Shown here: in pieces, positions 9,181 to 19,330 of the stretch | Layout of the letters: the number at the start of each line of letters is the position of its first letter | Numbering within the stretch: position 1 is the first letter of the stretch | DNA from: Tunturiibacter empetritectus | GTDB lineage: Bacteria > Acidobacteriota > Terriglobia > Terriglobales > Acidobacteriaceae | DNA: 64,000 nt | Assembly (NCBI RefSeq): GCF_014201375.1 | Contig: NZ_JACHDZ010000004.1 | Location: forward strand, 186,001-250,000 | Reading direction: 5' to 3' | The notes under the pieces: generated by a model | What the model was told of the DNA's origin: nothing | The model's input: the letters and a program-made list of their open reading frames with translations, nothing else | The model's database searches: none | Position numbers and translations under genes: made by a program

Positions 9181-11028
9181 TTAACTCCCCAGTTGGAGAT
9201 AGGTCAGATACTTCCGGTCCCCGACCGAGGTAAAAGGAACCATCTTCACCGGCCCGTTGGTGCTCTCCAGTATCCACTGGCCTTCCTTGTCCTGCTGTAC
9301 AGCGAGGGCCTGCGCCCTGCGCGCCACCACTGGGCCGGAAGCCAGCGCAAACAACACCCTCGGTCCAAACATTACTGCTACAGTCTCCGGATGCGCCTCA
9401 TCCAGTATCTCGATTCTCGGCTTCATCGGCAGTTCCAACTTCACCGTATCACCCGTTCGCCATCTGCGTTGAACCGTCGCAAAGCCCGACCTGACCGTCA
9501 TCGGGACAGGGCTTCCATTTACTTCTAGTGAGGCTGCATCCGCCCATGCTGGAATTCGCAGCTTCAGCCCAAACAAGGCCGGTTGCGAGGTCTTCATCCG
9601 CAGACGAATCTCCGGCGACTCCGGGTAAGTTCCCTCCTGCTCCATCTCTATCTTTGCTTCACCCTCGGCCCACCGCAGAGTAGAAGAAAGATAGAGATTC
9701 ACCGACACTGCTCCGGGCTCGTGAAAGTACCCGTTGATCCAGTAGTCTGCGACAACCTGCGGCAGCGTACCCGAACAGCAGGGCCACCGGTGGACCGAAT
9801 AAACTCTCTCGCCACCAGATCCAGCGACGCCGCTGGACGAAGGACGTGAGTGATAGTCCGAATAGTAGAACGCATGCCCATCCTGTTGTAGCGGCATCGC
9901 TCCGAGGACGGTGTTGTACATCACTCGTTCCATACTGTCGCCGTAGCGCCCTTCGCGTGTGCATCGCAACAGATAACGGGTCAGCTTCATGTGCGCATAC
10001 GATCCACAGGGAGTCTCGAAGCTGTTATGGCTCGTCGCGAGACTCGCAAAGACCTTTCCCGAATCCGGCGCCTGCAACATCTCATCGGGTCCCCACCCGC
10101 CAGTCGCAAAGCTCTGAGCAAGAAGCATATCGAAGCCATTCTTCGCTGCCTGCAGATGTTTTTCACTTCCTCCCACCATGTAAGCCTGCATGGCCGAACA
10201 CAACGCATTCACATAGCTGTATGCGTGCTTGCCGCCGAGCACGTTCTCCCCACGCGCGAGAGGGTCGAAGTAGGTCGCGTCATCCATATAGCGCTTCGCC
10301 ATCTCGCGATATTCGCCTCTCTCGGCTCCCATCTGTGCCGATACGAGATACAAATTCTCCGGAAGCGTGTAGCTCTCGTCCCAGGTCCAGGAGACATCCT
10401 TCCCATTCCGCCAGATCACTTCGCGATCCACTGCGTGCCCTGGCAGTTCAGGTAATGCGGCCTTGCGTGTGCGCTCAAGAATCGCGAGAGCTTCCTCGTC
10501 GCCGGCCAGCCTATGAGCATCCATCAAGCCGCAGACCAGCTTGTCGAAGCAGTAGGCCGGAAATCTATTCTTCGCGAAATATTCGGTTGCAATCGTCTGT
10601 GAGTAAAGCTGGTTCAGATGCACGGCTCGCTCACGCAGCGCCGGATCGCCCGTGATCGCATACATTCGCGACAGTGCCGAGACCCACTGTCCAAACGTTG
10701 CACTCGGCGCCAGCCCCGCGTCTTCTTTCCTGTAGTCGTAGTCCGCCCGGTATTGATACCACCCGCCGATATCTTCGCCCGGCGCATCCTGTCCCACCAT
10801 CTTTCGGAAAGGCATCAGCAGGCTGTCATCACTAAGCCCCATCAGAACAGTCCGAACGTTCTCGATCTGAGCTAGATGCGGCGTACTAGTCAGCGTCACC
10901 TGACCGTAGCCCACCTCTTCAAGCGGCTGTGCACCGACCGCGGCGAACCCCACTCTGTGCAGCGCTCCGCCCGCGGCTACGGCGGCTCCCCCCTGCAATA
11001 ACGCGCGTCTGGAAATCCCAACTCTCAC
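9181..11028 (-). CDS. Tat-exported GH127 beta-L-arabinofuranosidase-like enzyme
   Basis: The predicted protein has 615 residues. The N-terminus SRRALLQGGAAVAAGGAL (Arg7-Arg8) is a twin-arginine signal. The body matches family GH127 (formerly DUF1680), an (alpha/alpha)6 barrel with C-terminal beta domains. In the characterised bifidobacterial HypBA1, a zinc held by one Glu and three Cys activates a cysteine nucleophile. Here Glu338 and Cys341 (FETPCGSY) and Cys417-Cys418 (WPCCSG) fill those places. It probably removes terminal L-arabinofuranose from plant or microbial polysaccharides in the periplasm. Tat export fits a zinc enzyme folded before export. The exact linkage specificity cannot be read from sequence. 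Confidence 0.88.
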   Translation of the reverse strand: MRVGISRRALLQGGAAVAAGGALHRVGFAAVGAQPLEEVGYGQVTLTSTPHLAQIENVRTVLMGLSDDSLLMPFRKMVGQDAPGEDIGGWYQYRADYDYRKEDAGLAPSATFGQWVSALSRMYAITGDPALRERAVHLNQLYSQTIATEYFAKNRFPAYCFDKLVCGLMDAHRLAGDEEALAILERTRKAALPELPGHAVDREVIWRNGKDVSWTWDESYTLPENLYLVSAQMGAERGEYREMAKRYMDDATYFDPLARGENVLGGKHAYSYVNALCSAMQAYMVGGSEKHLQAAKNGFDMLLAQSFATGGWGPDEMLQAPDSGKVFASLATSHNSFETPCGSYAHMKLTRYLLRCTREGRYGDSMERVMYNTVLGAMPLQQDGHAFYYSDYHSRPSSSGVAGSGGERVYSVHRWPCCSGTLPQVVADYWINGYFHEPGAVSVNLYLSSTLRWAEGEAKIEMEQEGTYPESPEIRLRMKTSQPALFGLKLRIPAWADAASLEVNGSPVPMTVRSGFATVQRRWRTGDTVKLELPMKPRIEILDEAHPETVAVMFGPRVLFALASGPVVARRAQALAVQQDKEGQWILESTNGPVKMVPFTSVGDRKYLTYLQLGS

Positions 11029-11105
11029 TCAAACATCCTCCGCCTGAGCAGACACATCTGTCACTAACCAGCCACATTAGGAGTAAAGAATCCGTCGGCG
11101 TGCAA

Positions 11106-12674
11106 CTAATTCGGCTGCTCCGAGCTACTTCGCGTATTGCGCATGTTGATCTTGCAGGTGGCGGACTCCGGCGGATTTCGCCACCATATCTGGAAGTCGC
11201 GGGTGACGTCGGTCAGGCACATCGAGCGAAGCTGAGCCTGTACATCCGGATCGCGGTCGGTAAAGTACGGGACGTGCGTCGTGTCCTCGACCACCACCTC
11301 GGCCGCGCGAACACCGGCGAGGATGCGCTCGCGGTCCGCAGGAAGCTGCTGGTGCGGCATCAGAAACCATGCGTCCGGAGAGCCGATCGTTGGATAGTAG
11401 CCGTGGACTCCCGTCGCGTTCGACATCATCAGAACTTTCTTCGTCGAGGCAATCTCGAGAATCTTCGCCATCTGCGCAGCATACTCGGGCTCTGCGTAGA
11501 GGTTCTTTGTAATCAGGGAGCGATGAGTGCCCCTCCACTCGGCCAGAGTGAGCCGAGCCTGCCCCAGCTGCGCACAAAGTCCGATGCCGATAAAGAGGAT
11601 CAGAGCGCGATTTTGCCAGCGAGGAACGACGAGCAGCGAGATGCCAAGCAGCACACCCGCCACAACGATGGGATCGTAGATGATGTGCTGCCCGTCGCCC
11701 TTGTAGGCTGCGAGTGCAAAGAAGATCTGCAGCGCAGCGCAAAATGCGACGGCGGCGTGCCTGGGATCGGGTTTACCGCTGCGGATCATTACGGCGATCG
11801 CCCGGGCTCCCATAACAGCCAGGGCGAGCGTGCTGAGGATCCACCATGTAATCGGTGTGACGACGTAATACGCTAGGTAGTACTTCAAACTGTGGCCGGC
11901 GGGGTGCAGGAAGCCCTTCAGGTCGTTGTAGTCCATCTTGCCCGACGACCCGTAGTAAAACTTTAATCCCAGCATGGGGAACGCCGTTACCAGAGTGGAT
12001 TGAACCCCGAAGTATGCGCTTAGGCCAACGAACAAGACAACGTACGTTAGAACGCCGGGAGCAAAGCGCCGGACCAGAAGCCGGATCGAACGGTCGCTGT
12101 TGAACCACCAATCCGCTGCGAGATAGACAGCGAGAAGGCCGGTGAGAAGCAGCGGCAGCGAGGGAACGCTGAAGCAGCCAACCACGGAGACGGCAAGTGC
12201 CGCGTCCGCTCGCCCTTCCACGAGAAGGAGCAGAGCAAACAACATCGACAACTGCACCAGCGAATAAGGGAAGTTGGGGTTGACCCACAGAAGAAGAGGA
12301 GCGACCGCGACCACCGCAGCGAGATAGAGCCATCGCGAGGAGAGGCCACGCAGAAAAGACGCCCAGAACACCGCCATCAGGATCAACACAACGACGGTGC
12401 AACCGATCATCGGCCAGTAGCCGCGACCGAAGATCGCAAACAGGACGTGCTGAATCAGGACTGGAAGAAGTCCGTACTGATAAAAGGCATCCACCCCCAG
12501 GCGAAGATGTTCGGCCAGCATGTAGTCGAGATTGAGGAAGTTGCTTCTGTCCGCAAAGACCCAGAGGTAGTACGAAAAAAATATGGGCAACGAGAGGAGA
12601 TCCAGCAGGACGAAGCTGATCAGTAGGACGACAAATTGCGTTACCCTGCCTGGCGTGTGGCTGTCTTCGATCAT
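11106..12674 (-). CDS. Polytopic membrane protein, possible GT-C glycosyltransferase
   Basis: The predicted protein has 522 residues with roughly ten hydrophobic segments in residues 12-380, then a soluble tail of about 140 residues. GGGGAG a few bases before ATG 12674 supports the start. The first periplasmic loop contains NLDYMLAEHL and YQYGLLPVL, arranged like the acidic loop of GT-C enzymes that use lipid-linked sugars, but I do not recognise the family with certainty. The C-terminal tail (KKVLMMSNATGVHGYYPTI and onward) has no known motif. The gene stands 78 bp upstream of the GH127 gene on the same strand. The membrane location is secure; the enzymatic role is inference. Confidence 0.65.
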   Translation of the reverse strand: MIEDSHTPGRVTQFVVLLISFVLLDLLSLPIFFSYYLWVFADRSNFLNLDYMLAEHLRLGVDAFYQYGLLPVLIQHVLFAIFGRGYWPMIGCTVVVLILMAVFWASFLRGLSSRWLYLAAVVAVAPLLLWVNPNFPYSLVQLSMLFALLLLVEGRADAALAVSVVGCFSVPSLPLLLTGLLAVYLAADWWFNSDRSIRLLVRRFAPGVLTYVVLFVGLSAYFGVQSTLVTAFPMLGLKFYYGSSGKMDYNDLKGFLHPAGHSLKYYLAYYVVTPITWWILSTLALAVMGARAIAVMIRSGKPDPRHAAVAFCAALQIFFALAAYKGDGQHIIYDPIVVAGVLLGISLLVVPRWQNRALILFIGIGLCAQLGQARLTLAEWRGTHRSLITKNLYAEPEYAAQMAKILEIASTKKVLMMSNATGVHGYYPTIGSPDAWFLMPHQQLPADRERILAGVRAAEVVVEDTTHVPYFTDRDPDVQAQLRSMCLTDVTRDFQIWWRNPPESATCKINMRNTRSSSEQPN

Positions 12675-12818
12675 CGTCTCCCCGACGAACTAGGTGGCTG
12701 TGGAACGCACTCTAGCAGGCAGACGGAGCCATAGCAACTAAGAAATAGGAGTTCTGTTCGTACGCTCGGCGAGCACGGGAGACTTCTTTCGCTGTAGTCC
12801 CTCCGACGCGCTTTCGCT

Positions 12819-14669
12819 CTACTCCACCGGCTTGTCGACTTGAGACTGATACACCTCTTCCACCCGCATTACGGTATCAATCTCGCTCACCGGCTTGTCC
12901 GTCCGGATCTTCAGGATGCGCGGAAAACGCAGCGCAAATCCGCTCGCATGACGACCGCTGCGCATGATGTTGTTGAACGCTACCTCGAGCACCATCAACG
13001 GTTCCACCGTGCGAAAGAACCCCTGGTCGTCGAGGGTGTGCTCCATCATCCAGGCGCTCATCTCGCCGATCTCGACGTCCGTCAGGCCCGAGTAGGCTTT
13101 GCCGACGTTGAGCAGCTCGCCCTTATCGCCGCGCACCGCAAACGTGTAATCGCTCAAGATCCCTGCGCGACGTCCATGCCCAAACTCCGCCCCAGTCACC
13201 ACCACATCGAGCGTCGCCAGCTCGCGCTTCAGCTTCACCCACGCCAGCCCACGCCGGCCCGGCTGATAGATCGACCCCGCGGCCTTCAACATCACTCCCT
13301 CGTTCGCCCGTGCCCTGGCATCGGCATAGGCCCGGTCGATCTCTTCGGCCGACTCCACCAGCCGCGACGGCGACATTATCAGCCTCTCCACTGAGGCACT
13401 CTCCTCGGCTGCAAACAACACCGCCTGCGAATCACGCGCCCGCTCATCCACCACCAGCGGAGAGGCCACGCGCTCCACCAGTCGCTCCACCACCGCCTCC
13501 AGCCGATTGCGCCGCTCCCGCAACGGCAGCTCCAGCAACAGTTCGCCGTCGGCGTACATCAGGTCGAAGGCCATAAAGACGACCGGCACCTGCTGCCGCC
13601 ACTCGTTCGAGACGCGCTTGCGCCCTATCCTCTGTCCCAGTACGGCGAACGGCAGAGCACGCCCCTGCTCGAAGTCCCACCCCAGAATCTCCCCGTCGAA
13701 GATCAGGGAGCACGGGATCAGCGAACCCGCAGTCGCACCCACCTCCGAGCGAACCTGCGCAAACGCCTCCTCGAGCTCCGGAAAGCTTTCGGTCACATCT
13801 TCTTTATTGCGCGAATAGATTGCCACGCGCCCCGGCTGATCGGGGTCTCCGCAGTGTATCTGCGCCCGCATCCCGTCGTACTTGTCTTCGAGAAATGCTT
13901 CCACGCCCTGGATTACCGCGGCGTTCGCGACCGGCACCTTCGCAGGCTTTTCCGTAAACCGGTCCATCGCCTCCTCGGGCGTCTCCACCGGCGAGGCAAG
14001 CATAAAGCCCAGTGGATGAAACAGCCGCATCCGGGCCTCATGCAGGGTCCCGGAGAAGGCTCGCAGCACTGCGTCGCCGAGATCCGCCTCCAGCATCACC
14101 GCTCGCCGCACCGCGTCCACGGAAGCTCCAGCCGCAGCCGCAATCGCCTCCTCCACCAGGCTCTGCTTCACCCCAATCCGCATATCGCCCAGCATCAGCT
14201 TCAGCAGGTACTTCGCCTCAAGCGGAGTCGCTCGCCCCAGCAAGCCCTCGACCAGAGCCGCACGAATCGCCGTCGTCTTCGCCACCGCCATCGCAGCAAA
14301 CGTCTCGGCCACGTCGGCCAGCGTCAGCTCGGGATCCTTCTCCGCCCTCGCCGCGGGCAATAGATCGAAGGCCGCCGCACCCATATCTCCGTGCCGGCGG
14401 TAAGCCGCTGTCAGCATCTGGTCGCTGGCTCCGCTGACCGCCAACAACGCCTTGGACAGTAAAGCCCCGCCAGCGTTCAGCTTCCGCGAATCCGCCTCAG
14501 GAAACGGCGTTCCGGCAAGATAGAGCGCCAGCAACCCTGAGTCTTCACTCTCCGGGCTCGCTGCGTGCATGGCCGAGATCGTCTCAGCGATCGCCGCGCG
14601 TTTTTTCAGCTTCCCAGCCTCCTTCGCCAACCGCTCCGCCAGCTCCGCGACCACCGCAAACAACGCCAT
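12819..14669 (-). CDS. ATP-dependent DNA ligase (three-domain type)
   Basis: The predicted protein has 616 residues in the usual order: an N-terminal helical DNA-binding domain (about 1-215), an adenylation domain with motif I KYDGMR (lysine 263 takes the AMP), and an OB-fold domain. Motif IV is seen as ANEGVMLKA and motif V as AWVKLKRE. The layout matches archaeal/eukaryal ligase I-type and bacterial 'LigB-like' enzymes; it lacks LigD polymerase or nuclease domains. Together with the cell's NAD-dependent LigA (expected elsewhere) it would be an accessory repair ligase. Neighbours give no hint of its pathway. It is quite different from the shorter ligase at 39719. Confidence 0.93.
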   Translation of the reverse strand: MALFAVVAELAERLAKEAGKLKKRAAIAETISAMHAASPESEDSGLLALYLAGTPFPEADSRKLNAGGALLSKALLAVSGASDQMLTAAYRRHGDMGAAAFDLLPAARAEKDPELTLADVAETFAAMAVAKTTAIRAALVEGLLGRATPLEAKYLLKLMLGDMRIGVKQSLVEEAIAAAAGASVDAVRRAVMLEADLGDAVLRAFSGTLHEARMRLFHPLGFMLASPVETPEEAMDRFTEKPAKVPVANAAVIQGVEAFLEDKYDGMRAQIHCGDPDQPGRVAIYSRNKEDVTESFPELEEAFAQVRSEVGATAGSLIPCSLIFDGEILGWDFEQGRALPFAVLGQRIGRKRVSNEWRQQVPVVFMAFDLMYADGELLLELPLRERRNRLEAVVERLVERVASPLVVDERARDSQAVLFAAEESASVERLIMSPSRLVESAEEIDRAYADARARANEGVMLKAAGSIYQPGRRGLAWVKLKRELATLDVVVTGAEFGHGRRAGILSDYTFAVRGDKGELLNVGKAYSGLTDVEIGEMSAWMMEHTLDDQGFFRTVEPLMVLEVAFNNIMRSGRHASGFALRFPRILKIRTDKPVSEIDTVMRVEEVYQSQVDKPVE

Positions 14670-14791
14670 ACCTTCAACCCCTCACCGCGCGTGCCCGATT
14701 CCCCGTTTGGTATCAACTGATTCCACTCCAGTAAAGATGCCAAAAACGGGCTGGCTGCACCCTGCGGACAAGGAGTAACATCTAAATAGAT

Positions 14792-14863
14792 ATGAACGCA
14801 GTCGCAAACACGGTGTCTCTCTCCCGCGTGGCCCAGTCTCCCGACCGCCACGACTTTGCCTAG
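14792..14863 (+). CDS. Possible 23-codon leader ORF upstream of prfA
   Basis: ATG 14792 opens a 23-codon frame ending with TAG at 14861-14863, 64 bp before prfA. An AAGGAG lies about 16 bases upstream, too far for a good ribosome binding site. The peptide has no recognisable motif and no repeated codons that would suggest attenuation. It may be chance; listed because it is the only small frame in this leader. Confidence 0.15.
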   Translation: MNAVANTVSLSRVAQSPDRHDFA

Positions 14864-14927
14864 CTGCGCCTCTCCTCGACCCCGACTCTTCTGATCCCCT
14901 AATCCTTTTTTACTCAATGGAGTAGCT

Positions 14928-16004
<1,077 letters not shown>

Positions 16005-16107
16005 GGCTGCTTCCCGCCGGCGTGGCAAAGAACGACGAGACGGCTGACGTGAAACTCCTAAAACTCGAGAGGAGGATTTCGCGTCAGTCTCTTCCAGAGG
16101 ATTACCT

Positions 16108-16965
16108 ATGATCAGGCAGCACCGGAGCGGTCACCGCTCTGCCCGTCCCGCGATGCACGCCGTCTTTCTCGCCGTTGTTTCAGCTCTCTTCGCACCTCTT
16201 CTTCACGCACAGCCCGATACCAAGACGCCGCCCTTCAACGGCATCGCCCATGTTGCTCTTCGCGTCCACGATCTCGCCGCCTCCGTCGCCTTCTACGAGA
16301 AGCTGGGCTTCGAACAAGCCTTCGATCTGCGCAAAGACAACGTCCCCTACGAGTCCTTCCTCAAGATCAACGACACCCAGTTCATCGAGCTTCACGCGGC
16401 CACCCCAACCGAGCCCGATACCGGCCTCCTGAGCCTCTGCTTCGAAGGCGCCGATCTTCAGGCGATCAACGACGACTACCGCAGCCACGGCCTTACGCCC
16501 ACGCCCATCCTTAAAACAAATGCCGGGAACCTCCGTTTCATCCTGGGAGGCCCCCTTCAAACCTCTAGTCCACAGACCATCGAGTACACCCAGTACCTCG
16601 CCGGCTCGCTCCACAGCGAAGACCAGGGCAAGCACCTCGGCCCCGACCGCGTCGGCGAGAAGCTGATCGTGGTCTCGGTTCCGATGGCAGACCCCGCCTC
16701 TGCTCGCGACTTCTACATCAACCAGCTCAACTTCAAGCCCATCGCCAACGATCCGATGAGCCTCCACATGCCCGGCGAGAGCGGCCAGGAGCTTGAAATC
16801 ATACCCGCAACCACCGGGGCGCACGCTCGTATGACGCTCGAATCGAGCAACCTCGCTAAGGCCGCGCGCCACCTGCACAAAGAAGGCATCTTCGCCGTCA
16901 AAAACGGAGCCACCCTCACCGTAATCGACCCCGACGGCAACGTGCTGATCCTCGAAACCCGCTAG
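16108..16965 (+). CDS. Secreted VOC (glyoxalase/bleomycin-resistance fold) protein
   Basis: The predicted protein has 285 residues and an AGAGGA ribosome binding site before ATG 16108. A signal peptide (hydrophobic core AVFLAVVSALFAPLLHA) precedes two tandem VOC modules. The first starts at IAHVALRVHDLAASVAFYEKLGF, the textbook VOC opening; the second runs from about residue 185 with VPMADPASARDFYINQL. The last strand ends in DPDGNVLILE, with the usual acidic metal-ligand position. VOC domains bind metal for isomerase, dioxygenase or antibiotic-binding roles; export is unusual for them. No substrate is evident. It sits 103 bp after prfA on the same strand. Confidence 0.8.
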   Translation: MIRQHRSGHRSARPAMHAVFLAVVSALFAPLLHAQPDTKTPPFNGIAHVALRVHDLAASVAFYEKLGFEQAFDLRKDNVPYESFLKINDTQFIELHAATPTEPDTGLLSLCFEGADLQAINDDYRSHGLTPTPILKTNAGNLRFILGGPLQTSSPQTIEYTQYLAGSLHSEDQGKHLGPDRVGEKLIVVSVPMADPASARDFYINQLNFKPIANDPMSLHMPGESGQELEIIPATTGAHARMTLESSNLAKAARHLHKEGIFAVKNGATLTVIDPDGNVLILETR

Positions 16966-17000
16966 CGAACCATCTCCCTTCTGCTAACGTAAAGTCACGC

Positions 17001-17816
17001 ATGCGCCTCTCTCCACTTCTCGCACGCCTGCCTCCCGTCTGCCTTCTTGGCTGCTTCGCCGCTGTCCTGGCCCAGCAGCCCGCCCCCGCACTCGAACAGA
17101 TCCTCTCCCGCATCGAAGCCAACACGGAGCAGTACAAGTCCACCGTCCCCAGCTTCCTCTGCGACGAGCACATCACCTCTCAGGAGATCCACAACGGTCA
17201 ACTCAAGCACGAGACCACCGTCGAAGCACTCTTCCGCGTCACACGATCGCCTTCGCCAGATGGCATCGTCGCAGAGTCTCGCGAAGTGAAGTCGATCAAC
17301 GGCAAACCATCGAGCATCAAGAAACTCAACATGCCGATCTCGTTCAGTGGAGGCTTTAGCGGCGCACTCGCGAAGTTCCTCTCCGCCGATCGCCGCGAGT
17401 GCTTCGACTACCAGTCCGATCGCTCCTTCCCAGTCTCTCCCGGTATCGAAGCCTTCACCTTCGCCGCCCGCGAATCTGCCGCGAAACAACCGGCCTGCGC
17501 CTCAATCCAGCCTGGCACCACCGGCAAGTTCGTCATCGACTCCGCCACGGCGCAGGTTACGCACATCGAGCGCACCGTTCCCAACCCCGTTGGCAAAGAT
17601 CAGGCAGTTCTGGGCACAGCCTCGGTTGACTTCGCACCCGTCACCCTGAACGGGAGATCCTTCTGGCTGCCCACCACGATCGTCGCCTTCACGACCGAAA
17701 CTCCGAAGACCAACGCCTTCCGCTTCACTGCGAAGTACAGCAACTACCATCGCTTCGCCGCCAGCTCCACCATTCTCCCCACAACCTCAGACACCACTCA
17801 GCCGCAGTCAAGGTAG
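17001..17816 (+). CDS. Secreted protein of unknown function
   Basis: The predicted protein has 271 residues. A signal peptide (LARLPPVCLLGCFAAVLAQ) is followed by a mature domain starting with ALEQILSRIEANTEQYKSTV. The mature part has three Cys residues (SFLCDEH, RRECFDY, PACASI) and several beta-strand-like stretches. I do not recognise the family; similar 'MSxVPxFxCxEH' openings are familiar from acidobacterial proteins with no assigned role. It lies 35 bp after the VOC gene and 7 bp before prmC, so it is probably in one transcript with both. Confidence 0.7.
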   Translation: MRLSPLLARLPPVCLLGCFAAVLAQQPAPALEQILSRIEANTEQYKSTVPSFLCDEHITSQEIHNGQLKHETTVEALFRVTRSPSPDGIVAESREVKSINGKPSSIKKLNMPISFSGGFSGALAKFLSADRRECFDYQSDRSFPVSPGIEAFTFAARESAAKQPACASIQPGTTGKFVIDSATAQVTHIERTVPNPVGKDQAVLGTASVDFAPVTLNGRSFWLPTTIVAFTTETPKTNAFRFTAKYSNYHRFAASSTILPTTSDTTQPQSR

Positions 17817-17823
17817 CCGCAGC

Positions 17824-18696
17824 ATGACCCTTCGCCAGGCCATCACCAACGCCTCTGCCGAGCTGGCCGCCAACCCACACCTCAGCGAACACGCCCACCG
17901 CGACGCCGAACTCCTTCTCCTCCACACGCTTCAGATCTCCCGCGTCACACTCATCGCATATCCCGACCGCGACCTCTCCCCTGCCCAAGACGCGCTCTAT
18001 CAGATCGCCATTAGACGCCGCCTCCAGCTCGAGCCCATCCAGTACATCACCGGCGAGCAGGAGTTCTACGGTCTGCGCCTCCACGTCAGCCCCGCGGTCC
18101 TCATCCCACGCCCCGAGACCGAGCATCTCGTCGAAGCCGTGCTCAAGCTGCTCCCCACAGACCGGGGTGTAAAGCTCGTCGATATCGGCACGGGGTCAGG
18201 AGCCATCGCCATCGCACTCGCCGTCCACCTTCCACTGGCCACGATCACCGCCGTCGACCTCTCCCTCGATGCTCTCGCCATCGCAGAGCAAAACGCCCGC
18301 GAGCACAACGTAGCCGATCGCATCCAGTTCCTTCCCTCCGATCTCCTCGCCGCTGTCAAATCTCACGGCGAAACCTTCGACGCCATCGTCAGTAACCCAC
18401 CCTACATCCCCGAATACGACCGACCCACCCTGCACCCCCAGGTTCGCGAATACGAACCCGCCGCCGCACTCTTCGCAGGCGAGACCGGCCTCGACCTCTA
18501 TCGCCGGCTCATTCCGGAAGCCCTGAGCGCACTCAAACCAAACGGCATACTCGCCCTCGAAATTGGCTACGGCCAGCAGCAGTCGCTCACCCATCTGCTA
18601 GCCGGATGGAACCATGTCACCTTCATCGACGATCTGCAGCAGATCTCCCGCGTCGCCCTCGCGCGCAAGCCGAACCCCTTCGACCCGAACCGATAA
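17824..18696 (+). CDS. prmC: Release factor glutamine methyltransferase
   Basis: The predicted protein has 290 residues. The N-terminal five-helix domain is followed by a Rossmann methyltransferase with the SAM loop GTGSG (122-126) and the catalytic NPPY (191-194) that binds the substrate glutamine. The protein methylates the GGQ glutamine of RF1 and RF2 in the cytosol, raising termination efficiency. Its substrate gene prfA lies 1.8 kb upstream on the same strand; in many bacteria the two genes are adjacent, while here two secreted-protein genes lie between. Confidence 0.96.
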   Translation: MTLRQAITNASAELAANPHLSEHAHRDAELLLLHTLQISRVTLIAYPDRDLSPAQDALYQIAIRRRLQLEPIQYITGEQEFYGLRLHVSPAVLIPRPETEHLVEAVLKLLPTDRGVKLVDIGTGSGAIAIALAVHLPLATITAVDLSLDALAIAEQNAREHNVADRIQFLPSDLLAAVKSHGETFDAIVSNPPYIPEYDRPTLHPQVREYEPAAALFAGETGLDLYRRLIPEALSALKPNGILALEIGYGQQQSLTHLLAGWNHVTFIDDLQQISRVALARKPNPFDPNR

Positions 18697-18756
18697 AATC
18701 TGTCACAATGAAACCGTCGACTCTGTCGTTCGTATTACAGTTGGAGTCCTTGTTCC

Positions 18757-19107
18757 ATGAAAAAGACCGAACTTCAAGACCATCTCTACGCACTCGAAGA
18801 GCGTCTCCTCCATCCCGACCGAGAGGCCGACCGCACCGCCCTCCTCCCACTCTTCGCCGACGAGTACAGGGAGTTCTGCACCTCCGGCCGCGTCTTCAAT
18901 CGCCAGCAGACCATCGACGTGCTCTTGTCCAGCTCAGCCCGCCCCGCAACCATCCACCACTTCTACATCGCACAACTCGCAGAGAATGTCGTCCACGCCA
19001 CCTATCGCGCCACCACCTCAGTCGCCGTATCCCACCGCTCCTCCCTCTGGGTCTTTCGCGATAACCGCTGGCAGCTCCTCTTCCATCAAGGCACCATCGC
19101 CAGTTGA
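18757..19107 (+). CDS. NTF2-like (SnoaL/DUF4440-type) small protein
   Basis: The predicted protein has 116 residues, with GGAG at a workable distance from ATG 18757. The sequence fits the cone-shaped NTF2-like fold: two N-terminal helices (ELQDHLYALEERLLHP), a short loop LFADEYREFCTSGRVF, then strands ending in SSLWVFRDNRWQLLFHQGT, the usual DUF4440 finish. There is no signal peptide, so it is cytosolic. Members range from enzymes to ligand-binding proteins and the role here is unknown. It ends the prfA gene run and abuts the palindromic element. Confidence 0.75.
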   Translation: MKKTELQDHLYALEERLLHPDREADRTALLPLFADEYREFCTSGRVFNRQQTIDVLLSSSARPATIHHFYIAQLAENVVHATYRATTSVAVSHRSSLWVFRDNRWQLLFHQGTIAS

Positions 19108-19110
19108 CGC

Positions 19111-19324
19111 ATGTCCTGCCGGACAGGCCCACTACGCGTGGGGCGGTCACTTCGTGACGTATACCGGTCTGGGCAGGATGGTCTGCGTAGGGCCTCCCGC
19201 TGGTCGGCTTTGAGATTTCTTATTCCGACCAACGGGAGGACCGCTGTTGCTCGGTCAAACGAAACAAGGCATACAAGTCACGAAGTGACCGCCCTCCGCG
19301 CAGGAGGCCCGTCCGGCAGGACAT
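19111..19324. repeat. 214-bp nested imperfect palindrome filling a convergent intergenic gap
   Basis: The two 50-nt ends (19111-19160 and 19275-19324) are inverted copies with 43 of 50 positions matching by eye, including perfect 10-bp outer tips and a perfect 18-bp block (GGGCGGTCACTTCGTGAC against its complement). Inside is a second inverted pair, 19193-19207 with 19225-19239, 14 of 15 matching. The arms also hold small hairpins of their own (GTCC-tgcc-GGAC and GTCAC-ttc-GTGAC). It covers nearly all of the 223 bp between two convergent genes and contains no plausible ORF. It resembles a BIME/REP-like or MITE-like repeat; copy number cannot be judged from one window. Confidence 0.85.
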
Positions 19325-19330
19325 AAGCCT

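Noticed and set aside
19111..19324. Insertion sequence or CRISPR array at the palindrome
   Set aside because: There is no transposase frame and there are no regularly spaced direct repeats; the structure is purely inverted.
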